64,000 bases of DNA, taken from positions 1-64,000 of the forward strand of contig NZ_JABLSI010000011.1 of NCBI RefSeq assembly GCF_019303475.1, given 5' to 3'. The number at the start of each line of letters is the position of its first letter. Positions within the stretch are counted from its first letter, which is position 1. The notes under the pieces were generated by a model that ran no database searches, was not told the origin of the DNA, and saw nothing but the letters and a program-made list of their open reading frames with translations. Made by a program: the position numbers and the translations under genes. Positions 25,526 through 34,771 of the stretch are shown one piece after another. Origin of the DNA: Streptomyces sp. JJ38 (GTDB lineage: Bacteria > Actinomycetota > Actinomycetes > Streptomycetales > Streptomycetaceae).

Positions 25526-26457
25526 CCGTGACGTGGTCCGATTCTGTTGAGCGGGCATCGGGCCACCAACCCCCAACCTCACGGCGCCCGCGTCCCCCCT
25601 GTCCGCGGCACGGCCGCCGCTCTGCCGGGGAGGGGGTCACCCGCCGTTGGGGGGTGTCGGAGGCGGACGTGTCGCCCGGAGTGGGCCCACCGGGCTTGTT
25701 GAGAGATGACGCCTTGTCAACTCCTGCCGGGCCGAACAGGGTCGGAATGGTGGATTCCTGGCGTGCTGCCGATCCGGAGACTGCCTCACTCCGGCAACGC
25801 AGCGGTACGGCTGCTGGAGAAAACCGGGCTGTAAGCTGTGCGCCGTTGGCGAGAATCCGACCCCGCGTTGTACCGGTGTGCCCGTGCGTCACGCACCGGA
25901 ACGCCGAGGGACGACGAGTGTGGAGGTGGTCCTCGAGAGCGCGAACGCCTGGTGCGGGCGGTGCTTCCCGGAAGCGCCCCATGGCTCCCTCGGTCGTCCG
26001 ACAGCCTTACACACCTGCCCTGTTCATCCATCGGCGCCCGTTCCGGACGATCACCGGAACACGCGGCATACTCCCGCCCCGCCGGGCGGGAACCACGACC
26101 AACCCGATGGACCCGATCGGCCCGACCGACGCGGACAGCCACGACAGCCGACATCACGGCCGGCCCGCAGGGGGCGGGCACGGGCCACCGTCGCGGCGCC
26201 GGAACACCGCCAGCACACCGGCCGGTACGCGCACCCGGCACGGAGGAAGCCGGAGCCGTGGCCCCGCCTTCCCACGCACCGCCTCGACCGGTGGGCCCGC
26301 GCCCCGTCCACCGTCGGTCCGTGCACAGCACCCACAGACCGGCGAGTACAGCCAGGCCAGAACAGCCCGACCGTAAGAGCCCGGCGAGAACAACTGCAGA
26401 GACAACTGAAAACGTTGGTTCATTCCATGTCATCGCGTTCAAGGGGGATAGACGCGA
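25526..26457. other. Long intergenic stretch without a convincing gene
   Basis: About 930 bases. Open frames on both strands lack codon bias and recognisable domains. A GTTGA...TCAAC inverted pair occurs at 25697-25718. The last 60 bases are AT-richer and lead into the LAL gene with aaggggg ten bases before its GTG, so the regulator promoter is probably here. The segment looks like decayed coding DNA next to the monooxygenase remnant. Confidence 0.5.
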
Positions 26458-29400
26458 GTGGTTCTGATACAGCGGGAAGCGCAGCTTGCACAGTTGCGCA
26501 CGGCATTCGACACCTGTACCGAGTCGCAGGGCGGCCGGGTATGCCTGATCAGCGGTGCCGTCGGCAGCGGGAAAACAGCCCTGCTGGAAGCCTTCGTCGC
26601 CCAGGTGACCGGCGGGCGAGGCCATCTGATGAGTGCGACCGGTTCGCAGGTCGAACGCCATCTGCCCTTCGGCGTGATGGACCAGCTCATCGACAGTTCC
26701 GGGCTGGAGCGGGCCTCGGCCCGCAAGGCCGCCACCGTCGTACGCCACCTCGCGCTCACCACCTCGCCCCCCGGGACTCCCGAGGACGACGCGCTCCACC
26801 CGCCCGCGCCCGGCTCCCCGCCGCCGACCGCCACCTCCGCCGCCTACGGCCTGTTCACCTCGCTGCTCGACCTCGCCCGGCCGCTGCCGCTCGTCGTCAC
26901 GATCGACGACGTCCACCATGCCGACGCCGCTTCCCTGCGGTGCCTCCTGTACGCGATACGGCGGCTGCGGCACAAGCACATCATGGTCCTCCTGACCGAG
27001 TCGCCGATGCTGCGCACCCAGCACCCGCAGTTCCGGGCCGAGCTCCTCAGCCAACCGCACGTCTCCCGGATCAGCCTCGAACCGTTGACGGACGCCGCCC
27101 TGTCCCGACTGGCGCGGATCCACCCGGTTCCGTCCGAGGCACGTGACAGCGTCGTCCGGGAGGCACCGACGCTGACGGGCGGCAGCCCCCTGCTGATGCG
27201 TGCGCTCCTCGACGAGTCCTGCACCGCGCCGCCCCCGCCCTCGGAGGCGTCGGCCGTCTCCGACGTCCAGCCCCTCCCCGTTTCCGCCCTCCACGGCACG
27301 TTCGACCAGGCCGTCCTGCGCTGCCTGTACCGCCACGAGCCCGAAGTCCGCGGCGCCGCACAGGCCCTGGCCGTGCTGGGCAGGCCGACCCCGCTGCCCG
27401 TGCTCGGCAGGCTCCTCGGCCTCAGCCCCGAGTTCACCACCCAGTCCCTGCGGCTGCTGCGGCGCTCAGGTCTGGTCTCGTCCGACGGGTTAGGCCACCC
27501 GCGCATCGTCGACGCCGTCCTGGCCGACCTGTCGACGGAGGAGCGCCTCCGCCTGCACCGCCGCGCCGCCGAGGTCCTGCACGAGTACGGTGCCGAGCCC
27601 GGGGTCGTCGCCGCGCACCTCGTCAGCGCCGACTGGGCCGAACCCGCCTGGGCCGACGCGGCGTTGCACGAGACCGCCGCCCAGGCGCTGGACGCCGGGC
27701 GCCCCGATGTCACCGGTGCCTGCCTGCGGTTGGCCCGTGGCGCGGCGCGCCCGGGCTCCCGCTGGACGGAGGCCGACACGCTTCTGCTGCGCTCCCGGTG
27801 GCAGATCAACCCCCTCGCGGCCGCTACCGACCTGGGCGCCCTGACCGCACCCGGCCGGGACGCCGACGGCCCCGGTGACGACGCGGAGGCCACGGACACC
27901 GGCACGGGCACGGGCACGGGCACGGGCACGGGCACGGGCACGGGCACGGGCGCGGACACGGACACGGGCACGATGGCCGACCAGCGGTACGGGCCCGAGG
28001 CCGTCGGCGCCGTGCCAACGCTGCTGTGGCACGGTCGGCCGGACACCGCCTGCCGGATCGTGCGCGCCGTCGCGGCCCGGGCGCACCCCGCGCCCGACGT
28101 ACGGGCCCGGCTCGACGCCGCCCGCCTGCTCATCTCGCTCGTCCACCCCGACCGCTACCCGCAGGCCCGCGCCGACGCCCGGCACGTGGCCGACGCCGGC
28201 ACCGCGACCTCCACGACCGGCCGGCACCTGGACGCCATGACGCTGCTCGCCGACACGCTGACCCCCGACCGGGCCCGGCACGACACGGTGGGCAACGCCG
28301 AGGTGATGATCCAGCGCTACACGGCCGACGAGGGGGCGCTCGGCCCGCTCGCCGCGCCGCTGCTGGCCATGCTCTACGCCGGGCGCCCGGACCTCGTCGT
28401 CACCTGGACTCGGGTACTGCTGGGCCGCCCCTCCGTGGGCTACGCGCCCAGCTGGAAGGCCGTCCTGCACGCCATCCACGCCGAGGCGGAGCTGCGCCTG
28501 GGCGCTCTCGGGGACGCCGAGGAGCACGCCCGCACCGCGCTGACCGTGCTCACCCCGCAGGCGTGGGCGGTGGCCGTGGCCGGCCCCCTGAGCACCCTGA
28601 TCGGAGCCGCGACGGAGGCGGGCCGCCACGGCGAGGCCGAACGCTGGCTGGCCAAGCCCGTACCGGCCGAGTCGTTCCGTACCCCGCTCGGCCTGCACTA
28701 CCTCCTCGCCCGCGCGCGCTACCACCTGGCCACGGGACGCCGCCGGGCCGCCGCCGACGACCTGCACCGGTGCGGCAAGGAGGTCACGACCTGGCGGATG
28801 GACACCGCGACGCTCGTGCCGTGGCGGCTGGAACTGGCCCGGGTCCACCTGGCCTTCGGCGACCACTGCGCGGCCGTCCGGCTGCTGGAGGAGCAGCTCG
28901 ACGTCCGGCAGAGCGTGGACGACCGCACCCGCGGCATGGCCCTGCGCGTGCTCGCCGGGCTGGTGCCGCCCGAGCGGGGCGGGGGGCTGCGCGCCCAGGC
29001 CGTCCAACTGCTGGAGGCCTGCGGCGACCGTATCGAGCTGGCCCGCGCCCTGGCCGACACCGGGCAGGCGCTCCGCGTGGCCGGGGACGACGCCGGGGCG
29101 CGCCCGTACTTCCAGCGAGCCGGCCAGCTGGCGCAGGGCACCGGTTCGCCCGCGCTCGCGCAGCGCACGGCCCGGGCCGCCGCCGACCTCCCCCTGTGCC
29201 CACGGCCCCGCGGCGGACGGCAGCACTCCGGCGACGACGCGAAGTCCCCCGGCGCCGGCAACACCAACAGCAGCGGCAACGCCAACAGCACCGGCACCGG
29301 TCTCAGCCGCGCCGAGCGGCGCGTCGCGGCGCTCGCCGCGCAGGGACACACCAACCGGCAGATCTCCAGCAAGCTGTTCATCACCGTCAGCACCGTCGAA

Positions 29401-29505
29401 CAGCATCTGACGCGGGTGTACCGGAAGTTGGACGTCAAGCAGCGCACGGAGCTGGCCACCCGGCTGTCCTCCGTGCGGTCGGGTGTGCCCAGGCTGGACG
29501 GCTGA
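26458..29505 (+). CDS. Large LAL-type LuxR regulator with ATPase domain and a TTA codon
   Basis: A 1015-residue ATP-binding LuxR regulator. The Walker A motif GAVGSGKT is at residues 33-40, the Walker B-like LPLVVTIDDVHHADAASLR near 150, a long helical TPR-like middle, and a C-terminal helix-turn-helix (LSRAERRVAALAAQGHTNRQ, then VSTVEQHLTRVYRKLDVKQR). LALs commonly activate antibiotic clusters. Codon 345 (27490-27492) is TTA, so bldA control is expected. A run of eight GGCACG units encodes a Gly-Thr repeat at about residues 482-497. GTG 26458 has aaggggg ten bases upstream. No intact biosynthetic genes follow except a convergent thioesterase, so its target may be lost or elsewhere. Confidence 0.9.
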   Translation: MVLIQREAQLAQLRTAFDTCTESQGGRVCLISGAVGSGKTALLEAFVAQVTGGRGHLMSATGSQVERHLPFGVMDQLIDSSGLERASARKAATVVRHLALTTSPPGTPEDDALHPPAPGSPPPTATSAAYGLFTSLLDLARPLPLVVTIDDVHHADAASLRCLLYAIRRLRHKHIMVLLTESPMLRTQHPQFRAELLSQPHVSRISLEPLTDAALSRLARIHPVPSEARDSVVREAPTLTGGSPLLMRALLDESCTAPPPPSEASAVSDVQPLPVSALHGTFDQAVLRCLYRHEPEVRGAAQALAVLGRPTPLPVLGRLLGLSPEFTTQSLRLLRRSGLVSSDGLGHPRIVDAVLADLSTEERLRLHRRAAEVLHEYGAEPGVVAAHLVSADWAEPAWADAALHETAAQALDAGRPDVTGACLRLARGAARPGSRWTEADTLLLRSRWQINPLAAATDLGALTAPGRDADGPGDDAEATDTGTGTGTGTGTGTGTGTGADTDTGTMADQRYGPEAVGAVPTLLWHGRPDTACRIVRAVAARAHPAPDVRARLDAARLLISLVHPDRYPQARADARHVADAGTATSTTGRHLDAMTLLADTLTPDRARHDTVGNAEVMIQRYTADEGALGPLAAPLLAMLYAGRPDLVVTWTRVLLGRPSVGYAPSWKAVLHAIHAEAELRLGALGDAEEHARTALTVLTPQAWAVAVAGPLSTLIGAATEAGRHGEAERWLAKPVPAESFRTPLGLHYLLARARYHLATGRRRAAADDLHRCGKEVTTWRMDTATLVPWRLELARVHLAFGDHCAAVRLLEEQLDVRQSVDDRTRGMALRVLAGLVPPERGGGLRAQAVQLLEACGDRIELARALADTGQALRVAGDDAGARPYFQRAGQLAQGTGSPALAQRTARAAADLPLCPRPRGGRQHSGDDAKSPGAGNTNSSGNANSTGTGLSRAERRVAALAAQGHTNRQISSKLFITVSTVEQHLTRVYRKLDVKQRTELATRLSSVRSGVPRLDG
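27901..27972 (+). repeat. In-frame GGCACG hexanucleotide repeat in the LAL gene
   Basis: Eight perfect GGCACG copies fill 27901-27948, followed by degenerate units to 27972. They encode alternating Gly-Thr between the ATPase-proximal and helical parts of the regulator. Unit loss or gain keeps the frame. Confidence 0.9.
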
Positions 29506-29595
29506 CCCGGTCCGCCGGCACCAGCGGCCGACCCCGGCTCGGGTTCGGGCGGGGCCCGGCGGTGGCGGGGCGTGCCGTCCGCCGGGCTCCCGCCC

Positions 29596-29622
29596 CTGGG
29601 GGTCCGGGGGCGTGACCCCCAG
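29596..29622. terminator. Hairpin between the convergent LAL and thioesterase genes
   Basis: CTGGGGGTC at 29596-29604 pairs with GACCCCCAG at 29614-29622 across a 9-base loop. It is the only structured element in the 311-base gap 29506-29816, which otherwise shows no gene. Confidence 0.5.
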
Positions 29623-29816
29623 AGGTGGCAGGGCGCGGCGGGGAAGGGGCCGCTGCCCTGCGCTCAGGGGTGGTATCTGCCGTCCGGCGCTGGACGGCGC
29701 CGGACGCTGTGGGCCTGCCTCGCGGTCGAGTTCCGCGTGACGGGTCGCCTTCGGCTCACCGGACGAGTGCGCTCACGCGTCCGGCGGCCGGGTCCACCCT
29801 GTTCGGCCCGCCCTCG

Positions 29817-30599
29817 TCAGTGCTTGGCCGACGCGGCGGCCAGGCGGAAGGCGGCGACGCTCTCCCGGATGGCCTCCGTGACGGCCGCCTGCTGGCTGTT
29901 GAGGTAGAAGTGCCCGCCGGGGAAGGAGCGGAACTGGAAGGGACCGCTGGTCAACTCCCCCCAGGCGCGGGCCTCTTCCAGCGTCACCCGGGTGTCGCTC
30001 TCGCCGGTCAGCGTGCTGATCGGCGCTCGCAGCGGCTCGCCCGGCTGGTAGCGGTAGGTCTCGACTGCCCGGTAGTCGGCGCGCAGGGCGGGCAGCACCA
30101 TGCGCAGCAGCTCCTCGTCGTCGAACACGCCCGGGTCGGTGCCGCTGAGTTCGCGGATCTCGGCGACGAGACCGTCGTCGTCGCGCAGATGAACCGTCTC
30201 CTCGCGGTGCCGGCACGGGGCTCGGCGTCCGGAGGCGATGACACCGAGCAGCTCGCCACCCCCGTCGCGCTCGACGCGCCGACCCAGCTCGAAGGCGAGG
30301 ATGGCGCCCATGCTGTGCCCGAACAGCACGAGTTGCTGGGGCGGTTCGGCCGTCAGCGCCTCGTAGAGCTGGTCGGCGAGGGAGTCGAGACTCTCCACGA
30401 GCGGCTCGCGGTAGCGGTCCTGGCGGCCCGGGTACTGCGCGCACAGGACGTCCAGCTCCGGCGCCAGCGCGCGGGCCAGCGGCAGGAAGTACGGGGCGGA
30501 ACCACCGGCGTGGGGCAGCGCGACCAGCTTCACGGCGCCCGAGGACGCCGACTGGAACCTGCGGAACCAGGTGTCGTGCTTACCGGATGCGGCCGACAT
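29817..30599 (-). CDS. Type II thioesterase
   Basis: A 260-residue alpha/beta hydrolase of the TEII family that removes aberrant acyl groups from polyketide or nonribosomal peptide synthase carrier proteins. It shows the family order: WFRRFQS near residue 10, LVALPHAGGSAPYFLPLARA, CAQYPGRQDRYREP, the nucleophile motif LFGHSMGAILAFELGRR with Ser96, and the catalytic His of FPGGHFYLNSQQ. No PKS or NRPS gene is in the window, so this is an orphan editing enzyme, possibly left from a lost cluster together with the LAL regulator. ATG 30599 has AAAGGG upstream; an in-frame ATG at 30626 adds nine residues. Confidence 0.92.
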   Translation of the reverse strand: MSAASGKHDTWFRRFQSASSGAVKLVALPHAGGSAPYFLPLARALAPELDVLCAQYPGRQDRYREPLVESLDSLADQLYEALTAEPPQQLVLFGHSMGAILAFELGRRVERDGGGELLGVIASGRRAPCRHREETVHLRDDDGLVAEIRELSGTDPGVFDDEELLRMVLPALRADYRAVETYRYQPGEPLRAPISTLTGESDTRVTLEEARAWGELTSGPFQFRSFPGGHFYLNSQQAAVTEAIRESVAAFRLAAASAKH

Positions 30600-30619
30600 G
30601 ACGGAGCCCTTTCTCCTGC

Positions 30620-30655
30620 TGATCACCGGGCGTGCTGCCCTTGAGCGTGATCACC
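30620..30655 (+). repeat. Direct TGATCACC repeats upstream of the thioesterase gene
   Basis: TGATCACC occurs at 30620-30627 and again at 30648-30655, a spacing of 28 bases, each with a palindromic TGATCA core. They lie between the thioesterase start and a TACTGT -10-like element read on the minus strand (30656-30661), so they could be an operator. The remaining bases to 30839 hold nothing else recognisable. Confidence 0.35.
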
Positions 30656-30839
30656 ACAGTACGGCTCGGGCCCGGCCCGGCAGAACCCCCTAAGACCCCT
30701 ACTCGTGCGCGCCTCGTCCCCGCCACGACCCCGCCACGACCGTCGGCGGCCGGCTCCGCCGGGCACCCACGCGACGACCCGGGGCCGCGGCGAACAGGCC
30801 GCCACCCCGGGTCGTGACCGGGTGAGAGTCCGGGACGGC

Positions 30840-31280
30840 TCAGGCGGTCAGCCAGCCGTGGCCGCGGGCCAGCCGCTCCAGCCGCTGCCGCACGGCGAGG
30901 ATCTGTCCGCCGGTCAGCGTCGGCGCCGCGTCCAGCAGCGCCTCGGTCAGCTCCTGTCGGAACTCGGTCGGCGACAGCACGTCGCACATGACGTCGTCGT
31001 CGGCCTCGGCCGCGTAGGCGGCCTGGGCGACCCGGTCGGAGGCGGGCTGGCCGACGGCGCTCCGCGGCCCCCCGTCGGACTCGACGATGCTCACCATGGA
31101 CGCCTTCGGCCCCCGGTCTCCGTGCCCGAGGCGGAACTCCACGACCGTACCCGGCTTGTACAGGTGCTTCTCGTCCTGAAGGTCGTTCGCGTGCATGAAG
31201 ATGTCCTCGCCACCCTCATCCGGAACGATGAACCCGTACCCGCGCACGTCGTCGAAACGAACCACTCGACCCAGCGACAC
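30840..31280 (-). CDS. Cold-shock-domain nucleic-acid-binding protein
   Basis: A 146-residue protein. Residues 1-65 form a cold-shock domain with GYGFIVPDEG (RNP1 position) and DIFMHANDL (RNP2 position), followed by VVEFRLGHGDRGPKASMV. The C-terminal 75 residues are an acidic helical extension (LSPTEFRQELTEALLDAAP and ILAVRQRLERLARGHGW) not found in short CspA proteins but seen in Streptomyces relatives. It should bind single-stranded RNA or DNA. GTG 31280 is preceded by GGTGAGG about five bases upstream; GTG 31295 would add five residues. It lies downstream of guaA, separated by a hairpin. Confidence 0.85.
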   Translation of the reverse strand: MSLGRVVRFDDVRGYGFIVPDEGGEDIFMHANDLQDEKHLYKPGTVVEFRLGHGDRGPKASMVSIVESDGGPRSAVGQPASDRVAQAAYAAEADDDVMCDVLSPTEFRQELTEALLDAAPTLTGGQILAVRQRLERLARGHGWLTA

Positions 31281-31349
31281 CGCACACCTCACCACAACAG
31301 CCAGTAACTACTTATCGATTGACCCGGGAACGATACACCAGCGAAAACG

Positions 31350-31386
31350 CCGTCGCCGCCGCCCGCTCGGCGGGCGACGGCGACGG
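31350..31386. terminator. Hairpin between guaA and the cold-shock gene
   Basis: A 16-bp stem with one mismatch (31350-31365 with 31371-31386) and a 5-base loop, placed just after the guaA stop on its transcript. It likely separates guaA from the cold-shock gene. Confidence 0.6.
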
Positions 31387-31433
31387 CCAACACGTCCCCG
31401 GCGGGGACGGTGCGAAGCGGCCCCGGGGCCGCC

Positions 31434-33018
<1,585 letters not shown>

Positions 33019-33092
33019 GAGACGGCCTTTCGGCGGTGGAGCAGGGAGGAATGTTCCCCCATTCTACCGACGCCGCACGGCACCCACCGTGG

Positions 33093-33098
33093 CATACT
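33093..33098 (+). promoter_or_regulatory. Candidate leaderless -10 of the chorismate mutase leader ORF
   Basis: CATACT, one base from TANNNT, ends six bases before ATG 33105. The spacing is that of leaderless Streptomyces transcripts, so the leader peptide could be translated from the first base of the RNA. Confidence 0.4.
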
Positions 33099-33104
33099 GG
33101 CCGC

Positions 33105-33185
33105 ATGCCTATGCACCCGCGCTTCTGGTTTACCTATGGCACCGGCCCGTCCGGCTGCCCTCAGGTCGACCGTCGTCGCGCGTAG
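33105..33185 (+). CDS. Leader peptide with an aromatic run upstream of chorismate mutase
   Basis: A 26-codon ORF, MPMHPRFWFTYGTG followed by a short Cys/Pro/Arg tail. Residues 7-11 are Phe-Trp-Phe-Thr-Tyr: four aromatic amino acids in five, all end products of the chorismate branch. The stop codon is 19 bases before a perfect 15-bp hairpin and the chorismate mutase gene follows. Ribosome-mediated attenuation by aromatic aminoacyl-tRNA supply is the obvious reading, as in Streptomyces trp leaders. Translation is not proven, and a second ATG at 33111 is possible. See the hairpin entry. Confidence 0.6.
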   Translation: MPMHPRFWFTYGTGPSGCPQVDRRRA

Positions 33186-33204
33186 GCGACACCACAGACC
33201 CCAA

Positions 33205-33240
33205 CAGGCGCCCCGGGCCGATCAAGGCCCGGGGCGCCTG
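33205..33240 (+). promoter_or_regulatory. Attenuator hairpin upstream of chorismate mutase
   Basis: A perfect 15-bp stem, 33205-33219 with 33226-33240, and a 6-base loop. An alternative pairing is visible: 33143-33149 within the leader ORF is exactly complementary to 33214-33220 in the left arm, so a stalled ribosome on the aromatic codons could free or block the stem. There is no T tract after it. The structure could act as a terminator or a transcription-translation switch. Confidence 0.6.
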
Positions 33241-33303
33241 TGCGTTCCCCACCCACCCGGGCCGAGGACGGGCCGGGGCTCCCCAGCACGAAGGAGCCCT
33301 TCC

Positions 33304-33591
33304 ATGAGCACCGCGACCACCGTGAGCGACACCACAGCCCCCGCCTCCCCCGAGGCCGAGATCGCGGCGTCCCGCGAACGCATCGACAGCCTCGACGCCG
33401 AGATCATCGCCCTCGTCCGGGAACGCATGGCCGTCTCCGCCGCCATCCAGGAGGCCCGCATCGCCGGCGGCGGCCGCCGCGTCCACCTCTCCCGCGAGAT
33501 GGAGATCCTCGCCCGCTTCCGCGCCGAGCTCGGCGGCCACGGCACGACCCTCGCGATGACCCTGCTCGAACTGAGCCGCGGCCGCGTCTGA
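33304..33591 (+). CDS. Chorismate mutase (AroQ type)
   Basis: A 95-residue chorismate mutase that makes prephenate for phenylalanine and tyrosine. The three-helix AroQ pattern is visible: SRERIDSLDAEIIALVRERM in helix 1, AAIQEARIAGGGRRVHLSRE across the turn, and MEILARFRAELG leading to the last helix. The Arg residues of RERIDSLD and LVRERM and the Arg-Glu pair of LSREME fall at active-site positions; the usual Lys at the end of helix 1 is replaced by Arg (QEAR). AAGGAG lies seven bases before ATG 33304. It is preceded by a leader ORF and hairpin that probably regulate it. Confidence 0.88.
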   Translation: MSTATTVSDTTAPASPEAEIAASRERIDSLDAEIIALVRERMAVSAAIQEARIAGGGRRVHLSREMEILARFRAELGGHGTTLAMTLLELSRGRV

Positions 33592-34019
33592 GCCCTGCCC
33601 GCCCCATCACCCGTACGGTGCGTGACCCGCCCCGCCGGGCCTTCGTTGTCCGAGGTGTCCCCGATGCCCGCCGGGCGCCCGGCGGCTCGCGGGACGGCCC
33701 ACACCGGAGCGTGCGGCGTGCCCGCCCCACGAGGGCGGCCCGCCATGGGACCGCGCTCCGGCCCGGGTGACCGGACGGCAGGGGACAGCAGCCCGGTCAC
33801 TCCTCCCGCGGTCGGCCCCCGGCCCCCCAGGGGCCGACCGCGCCCCGGGCGCCCGGACCGCCCGCCCCGCAGCCCCGTAACCGAGCCCCACACCCGCCTG
33901 GGCGGGGGCAAAGGTCAGCCGTTCGGGTGGAGGTGCGCACTGGCGCGGCGGTCCGCGTCGTTGTCACCGGAGAGACGGGGGAATTCGCGTAGCACGGCGT
34001 TGAGAGGACGAAGACGGCC
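33592..34019. other. Gap with two hairpin-forming sequences and no gene
   Basis: About 430 GC-rich bases. A perfect 18-base palindrome lies at 33668-33685 and a stable 11-bp stem at 33809-33840. Neither strand has a gene-like frame. The final 60 bases are the promoter-proximal region of the secreted-protein gene at 34020. Confidence 0.5.
33809..33840. terminator. Hairpin terminator after chorismate mutase
   Basis: CGGTCGGCCCC at 33809-33819 pairs perfectly with 33830-33840 across a 10-base loop, 218 bases after the chorismate mutase stop. The T tract is absent. Confidence 0.5.
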
Positions 34020-34607
34020 ATGAAGATCTCCAAGCAGGGCACATTCGCCGCACTGTCGATGTGCGCGGCGAGCGCACTCACGCCCGCCGCCCAGGCGGCG
34101 GCCGCCGACAACAGCAGCGTGCCGGTACCCGTCAACGTCCCCCTGGAGTCGGTCGAGACGGCGCTGCCCGTGGCGGAGGCCCCCACGGTCTTCGCGACCG
34201 TCCCGTCCTCCCCCCTGACCACGCCCACGTTGCCGCCGCTCATGCAGGACGAGCGCGTCACCGTCCCGGCCGTCCCCGAGCTCGGCGCCATCCTGGACTC
34301 CCCCGCCCTCACCGCCGAGGCCCCCGTACCCGGCCTCGACGGCACGGCGGCCCAACTGTCCACCGGCAGCGAGGCCCTGCGCACCACCACCCCGGCCCTG
34401 AGCGCGGACCTCCCCCTGACCAACCCCGCCACCAGCGACACCGGCTTCACCGACCTCACCACCCCCGGTGCCCGCCTCACCACCCCCACCGTGCAGGGCG
34501 AACGCAGCGCCCTCGTCGACCTCGTCAACGAGGACGGCGACTCCCAGCTCCCCAACGCCCTCGGCACCGCCACCAACCTGCTCGGCACCGCCATGCCGAC
34601 GCTCTGA
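34020..34607 (+). CDS. Secreted Thr/Pro/Leu-rich protein of unknown function
   Basis: A 195-residue exported protein. Its signal peptide (KISKQGTFAALSMCAASALT) is cleaved near PAAQA-AAAD. The mature chain has about 170 residues, poor in aromatic and charged residues, rich in Thr, Pro, Leu and Ala, with the repeated pattern T-T-P (LTTPGARLTTPTVQ; LTTPTLPPL). There is no cysteine after the signal region, no wall-sorting signal and no membrane segment. I recognise no family; it resembles small Streptomyces surface or aerial-growth secreted proteins only in general composition. The ATG has a weak GAGAGGACGAAG upstream. Confidence 0.75.
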   Translation: MKISKQGTFAALSMCAASALTPAAQAAAADNSSVPVPVNVPLESVETALPVAEAPTVFATVPSSPLTTPTLPPLMQDERVTVPAVPELGAILDSPALTAEAPVPGLDGTAAQLSTGSEALRTTTPALSADLPLTNPATSDTGFTDLTTPGARLTTPTVQGERSALVDLVNEDGDSQLPNALGTATNLLGTAMPTL

Positions 34608-34771
34608 CCACCCCAGGGAGCCGGGCCGGGGCAGGCCTCGGAGAGCGCCTGCCCCACGTCTCTCCGGAAGAGCCGCCCGGACGCGCCGACCGCACGCGCC
34701 GACCGGACGGCTTGAGCGCCGGGGCAGCTGACCCGCCGAGCCGGCCGAGGCAGGCCGTAAGGTTCTGCCTC

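Noticed and set aside
25878..27146. Open frame on the plus strand running into the LAL gene
   Set aside because: Composition is non-coding-like (Arg/Pro/His shadow) and its second half lies in the wrong frame inside the LAL gene, which has clear motifs.
33668..33685. Perfect 18-base palindrome as a transposon end or recombination site
   Set aside because: It is purely G and C with no loop or flanking repeats; such palindromes arise easily in this base composition.
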